7,509 nt of DNA from Lentisphaeria bacterium UBA1784. Lineage in GTDB: Bacteria > Verrucomicrobiota > Lentisphaeria > Victivallales > Victivallaceae. Of the stretch, positions 5,740 to 7,509 are shown in pieces. Numbering within the stretch: the first letter of the stretch is position 1; each line of letters starts with the position of its first letter. Location: contig DCGG01000073.1 in the NCBI GenBank assembly GCA_002315455.1, positions 1 to 7,509 of the forward strand. The letters are read 5' to 3'. The translations under genes were made by a program, and so were the position numbers. The notes below the pieces were generated by a model. The model had not been told where the DNA came from and did not search any database. It saw nothing but the letters and a program-made list of their open reading frames with translations.

Positions 5740-6543
5740 ATGAAGATCGTTCACTTTTCCGATCCGCACGCAGGAGGCCCCGCCGAAGACTGGATGGCCT
5801 ATATTGATAAACGCTGGGTGGGAGCGTTCAACTACCAGTTCCGGCGGCGGTTCAAGCACGACCTGAAAAAATTGGAAAACGCGGTTTCGTACATTCTGGA
5901 TACCCGGCCCGACGTGGCGGTATGCACGGGAGACCTGACCAGTTCCGGACAGCCCGGAGAATTCGAAAAGGTCCGGGTCATCCTCGCACCCCTGCGGGAT
6001 TCCGGCATCCCCCTGCTCTATCTCCCCGGGAACCACGACTGTTACGTGCCGCGCCCCCGCTGCGTCGCAGCCATGAAGGCCATGGTGGACTATCTCGCCT
6101 GCGGCCGCTACACCTTCGACACTCTGCCGGTGAAATTCCGGATTGCGGATGCGGAGTTCCTGCTGTTCAACACCAGCCGTCCCTCCAATCTGCTCTGTTC
6201 GTGGGGATTCACGGCGAAGTCCGACATTGAGTTCATCGAGAAAGCGTGTGCAGGCCCCCACGATCTTCCCCGGATCATGGTGACCCACTACCCCATGCTG
6301 GACGACCATCCCTATCTGCGGTTCCGGCACCGGCTCTTCGGGCAGAAACGTCTGATCGAACTGCTTCAGGCGGGAGAGATCGACCTCTCCATGGTGGGTC
6401 ACGTCCACTACCCGACGCTGAAGGTGGATACTGACGGGCGCGGAGAGTGCTGTGCAGGGTCCGTCACCCGCAACGGCTCCATGGTGGAGATCGACTGCGA
6501 TCCGCCGATGCGGACCTTCCAATACCGCACCATCCGGCTCTGA
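5740..6543 (+). CDS. Calcineurin-like metallophosphoesterase
   Basis: A 267-aa cytoplasmic protein with the full set of metal-binding motifs of the calcineurin-like phosphoesterase superfamily: HFSDPHAG with Asp8 and His10, CTGDLTSSG with Asp65, LPGNHD with Asn98 and His99, MVTHYPM with His183, and MVGHVHYP with His221 and His223. These bind two metal ions that hydrolyse a phosphoester. The closest general type is the CpdA/class III cyclic-nucleotide phosphodiesterase group, but the substrate (cyclic nucleotide, phospholipid head group or other) cannot be read from motifs. There is no signal peptide or membrane segment. The ATG is close to motif I, as usual; the ribosome binding site is poor (GGGA six bases upstream). 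It has its own promoter, is divergent from GH95 and convergent with the membrane protein gene downstream. Length and motif spacing are ordinary and nothing is missing. Confidence 0.92.
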   Translation: MKIVHFSDPHAGGPAEDWMAYIDKRWVGAFNYQFRRRFKHDLKKLENAVSYILDTRPDVAVCTGDLTSSGQPGEFEKVRVILAPLRDSGIPLLYLPGNHDCYVPRPRCVAAMKAMVDYLACGRYTFDTLPVKFRIADAEFLLFNTSRPSNLLCSWGFTAKSDIEFIEKACAGPHDLPRIMVTHYPMLDDHPYLRFRHRLFGQKRLIELLQAGEIDLSMVGHVHYPTLKVDTDGRGECCAGSVTRNGSMVEIDCDPPMRTFQYRTIRL

Positions 6544-6579
6544 CCCGGCATTCTGCGGAAACGAAAGCATCCTCTCCGG

Positions 6580-6608
6580 TCAAAAAGAAAGGGCGCGTGG
6601 CTTTTTGA
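6580..6608. terminator. Possible bidirectional terminator between convergent genes
   Basis: TCAAAAAG (6580-6587) and CTTTTTGA (6601-6608) are perfect 8-bp inverted arms around a GC-rich 13-base centre, between the stop codons at 6543 and 6658. Read either way it ends in a T-run. A second imperfect hairpin, GAGGAACGC/GGCGGTTCTC (6607-6630), overlaps it. The position is right, but the stem is A/T-rich, so this is tentative. Confidence 0.4.
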
Positions 6609-6657
6609 GGAACGCTTTTCGGCGGTTCTCAAGGGCAGAACGGGAAAAAAGTCCGCA

Positions 6658-7509
6658 TCACTTCCAACGCATGACCCATTCGCCCGCAAGAACTTTTCCG
6701 TTCAGGAGGCTCCGCCCGTAACGGCGGTGACCATCCCACGCACCGAAGACGTCCGGCGAGACGGAACCGATGCGCCAGAGGCACACGCCCTCCCCCGCCG
6801 GGCAGGAGAACTTCAGATGGTTCTCCCCCGGCTCCAGCACGAACTGCTCCCGCCGTCCATCGGAGGCCGTCAGGCCGATCTCCCCCTGCGCAGCGGAAAA
6901 AACCGTCCAGTCCATCCGCACGCCCTCCGGAGTCGCAGGGAGCCGCTTCCCGACCTCCGTCCCGGGCTTCAGTTCCGTCAACCGCCAGCCGCCGAAACTC
7001 CGGGGTCCATGGTCGAAACGGCACCGCTCCCCATCCGGGAAAACGATCTCGGTCCCCTGCGGCCGGACCAGCGCCATGATCCGGGCCTCGCAGAACTCCC
7101 GGTAAAACGTTCCGGCGGAGAGCACCAGCCAAAGTCCAGCCGCAAACGCCCCCGCCAGCAGGAACGCATCACGGCGGGGATCCCGGCGCCGCCGGAGCAA
7201 AGCAACCCAGCCGCCGGCAAAAACGGCAATACAGGGCAGCATCGGCGCCCGAAACCGCGAAAGCACGTAGAAGGCCGAGACTCCCGCCCAGCCTGCGAGA
7301 AGCATCCCGTAGAGAAGCCATGCGTTCGCCCTCTGCTCGCGCCAAAGTCGCGGCCAGAGCACCAGGGCTCCCGCCGCGCCCAGCGCCAGCAGGATCCAGC
7401 CCGGAAGCGTCAGCCAGCGCAGGCAGAAACTCTGCGTTTCTGCTTCCAAAATGGAAACGTTGTTGGGGATCTCCCCCGCCTCCCAGAAAAGAAGCGCCTT
7501 GCGGAACTG
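6658..7509 (-). CDS. Polytopic membrane protein, GT39-like glycosyltransferase C-terminal part (partial)
   Basis: Only the last 283 residues are in the window; the frame is open through the right edge, and the apparent start at 7449 is just an internal TTG. The visible part begins with ALLFWEAGEIPNN, then has about four membrane helices (near visible residues 33-52, 61-83, 89-105 and 115-133), and ends in a soluble region of about 150 residues rich in beta-forming sequence. FYVLSRFRAPMLPCIAVFAGG resembles the helix-loop seen in GT39/ArnT-like lipid-linked-sugar transferases and related membrane proteins of PVC bacteria, where an R-x-P stretch precedes a hydrophobic helix. The catalytic acidic residues of that family lie near the N-terminus, outside the window, so activity cannot be judged. 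The stop is TGA at 6658-6660. Membrane nature is sure; the family call is moderate. Confidence 0.7.
   Translation of the reverse strand, partial: QFRKALLFWEAGEIPNNVSILEAETQSFCLRWLTLPGWILLALGAAGALVLWPRLWREQRANAWLLYGMLLAGWAGVSAFYVLSRFRAPMLPCIAVFAGGWVALLRRRRDPRRDAFLLAGAFAAGLWLVLSAGTFYREFCEARIMALVRPQGTEIVFPDGERCRFDHGPRSFGGWRLTELKPGTEVGKRLPATPEGVRMDWTVFSAAQGEIGLTASDGRREQFVLEPGENHLKFSCPAGEGVCLWRIGSVSPDVFGAWDGHRRYGRSLLNGKVLAGEWVMRWK

Noticed and set aside
5692..6570. 292-aa minus-strand open frame opposite the metallophosphoesterase
   Set aside because: Antisense shadow; it would overlap almost all of a gene with five intact metal-binding motifs.

Overview
This is a GC-rich, gene-dense bacterial chromosomal window with six protein-coding genes: five complete, and one cut by the right edge. 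No RNA gene, mobile element, CRISPR array or phage gene was seen. The mix suggests a polysaccharide-using member of the PVC group, possibly Lentisphaerota (Victivallis-like): a family GH95 alpha-L-fucosidase, a TPR protein paired with a proline-rich single-pass membrane protein, and consensus sigma-70-type promoters in short intergenic gaps. The taxon is an inference from general character and is not proven.

Layout. (1) Positions 37-2357, minus strand: a two-gene unit, a 463-aa TPR protein with one internal membrane segment followed by a 281-aa proline-rich protein with a C-terminal membrane anchor. It is driven by a strong promoter at 2401-2429. (2) Positions 2595-3176, plus strand: a 193-aa YihX-like HAD phosphatase, starting at GTG, driven by a divergent promoter at 2490-2518. 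(3) Positions 3211-5562, minus strand: a 783-aa GH95 enzyme without a signal peptide, convergent with the HAD gene, promoter at 5628-5656. (4) Positions 5740-6543, plus strand: a 267-aa calcineurin-like metallophosphoesterase with a promoter at 5670-5698, back to back with the GH95 promoter. (5) Positions 6658 to the right edge, minus strand: the C-terminal part of a polytopic membrane protein resembling GT39-type glycosyltransferases.

The clearest structural result is that all four complete transcription units start with the same promoter design (TTGNNN, exactly 17 bp, TATNTT). These promoters settle three gene starts. The longest open frames of the TPR and HAD genes begin at TTG codons that are the first half of the -35 boxes, and that of GH95 begins upstream of its own promoter, so all three must be shortened.

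The genes do not form one obvious pathway. GH95 would release fucose (or a related L-sugar) from imported or cytoplasmic oligosaccharides. The HAD and metallophosphoesterase genes are general phosphatases of unknown substrate. The TPR/membrane-protein pair looks like a scaffold at the cytoplasmic membrane. I found no convincing new multi-gene system; the least explained part is that TPR/proline-rich pair.
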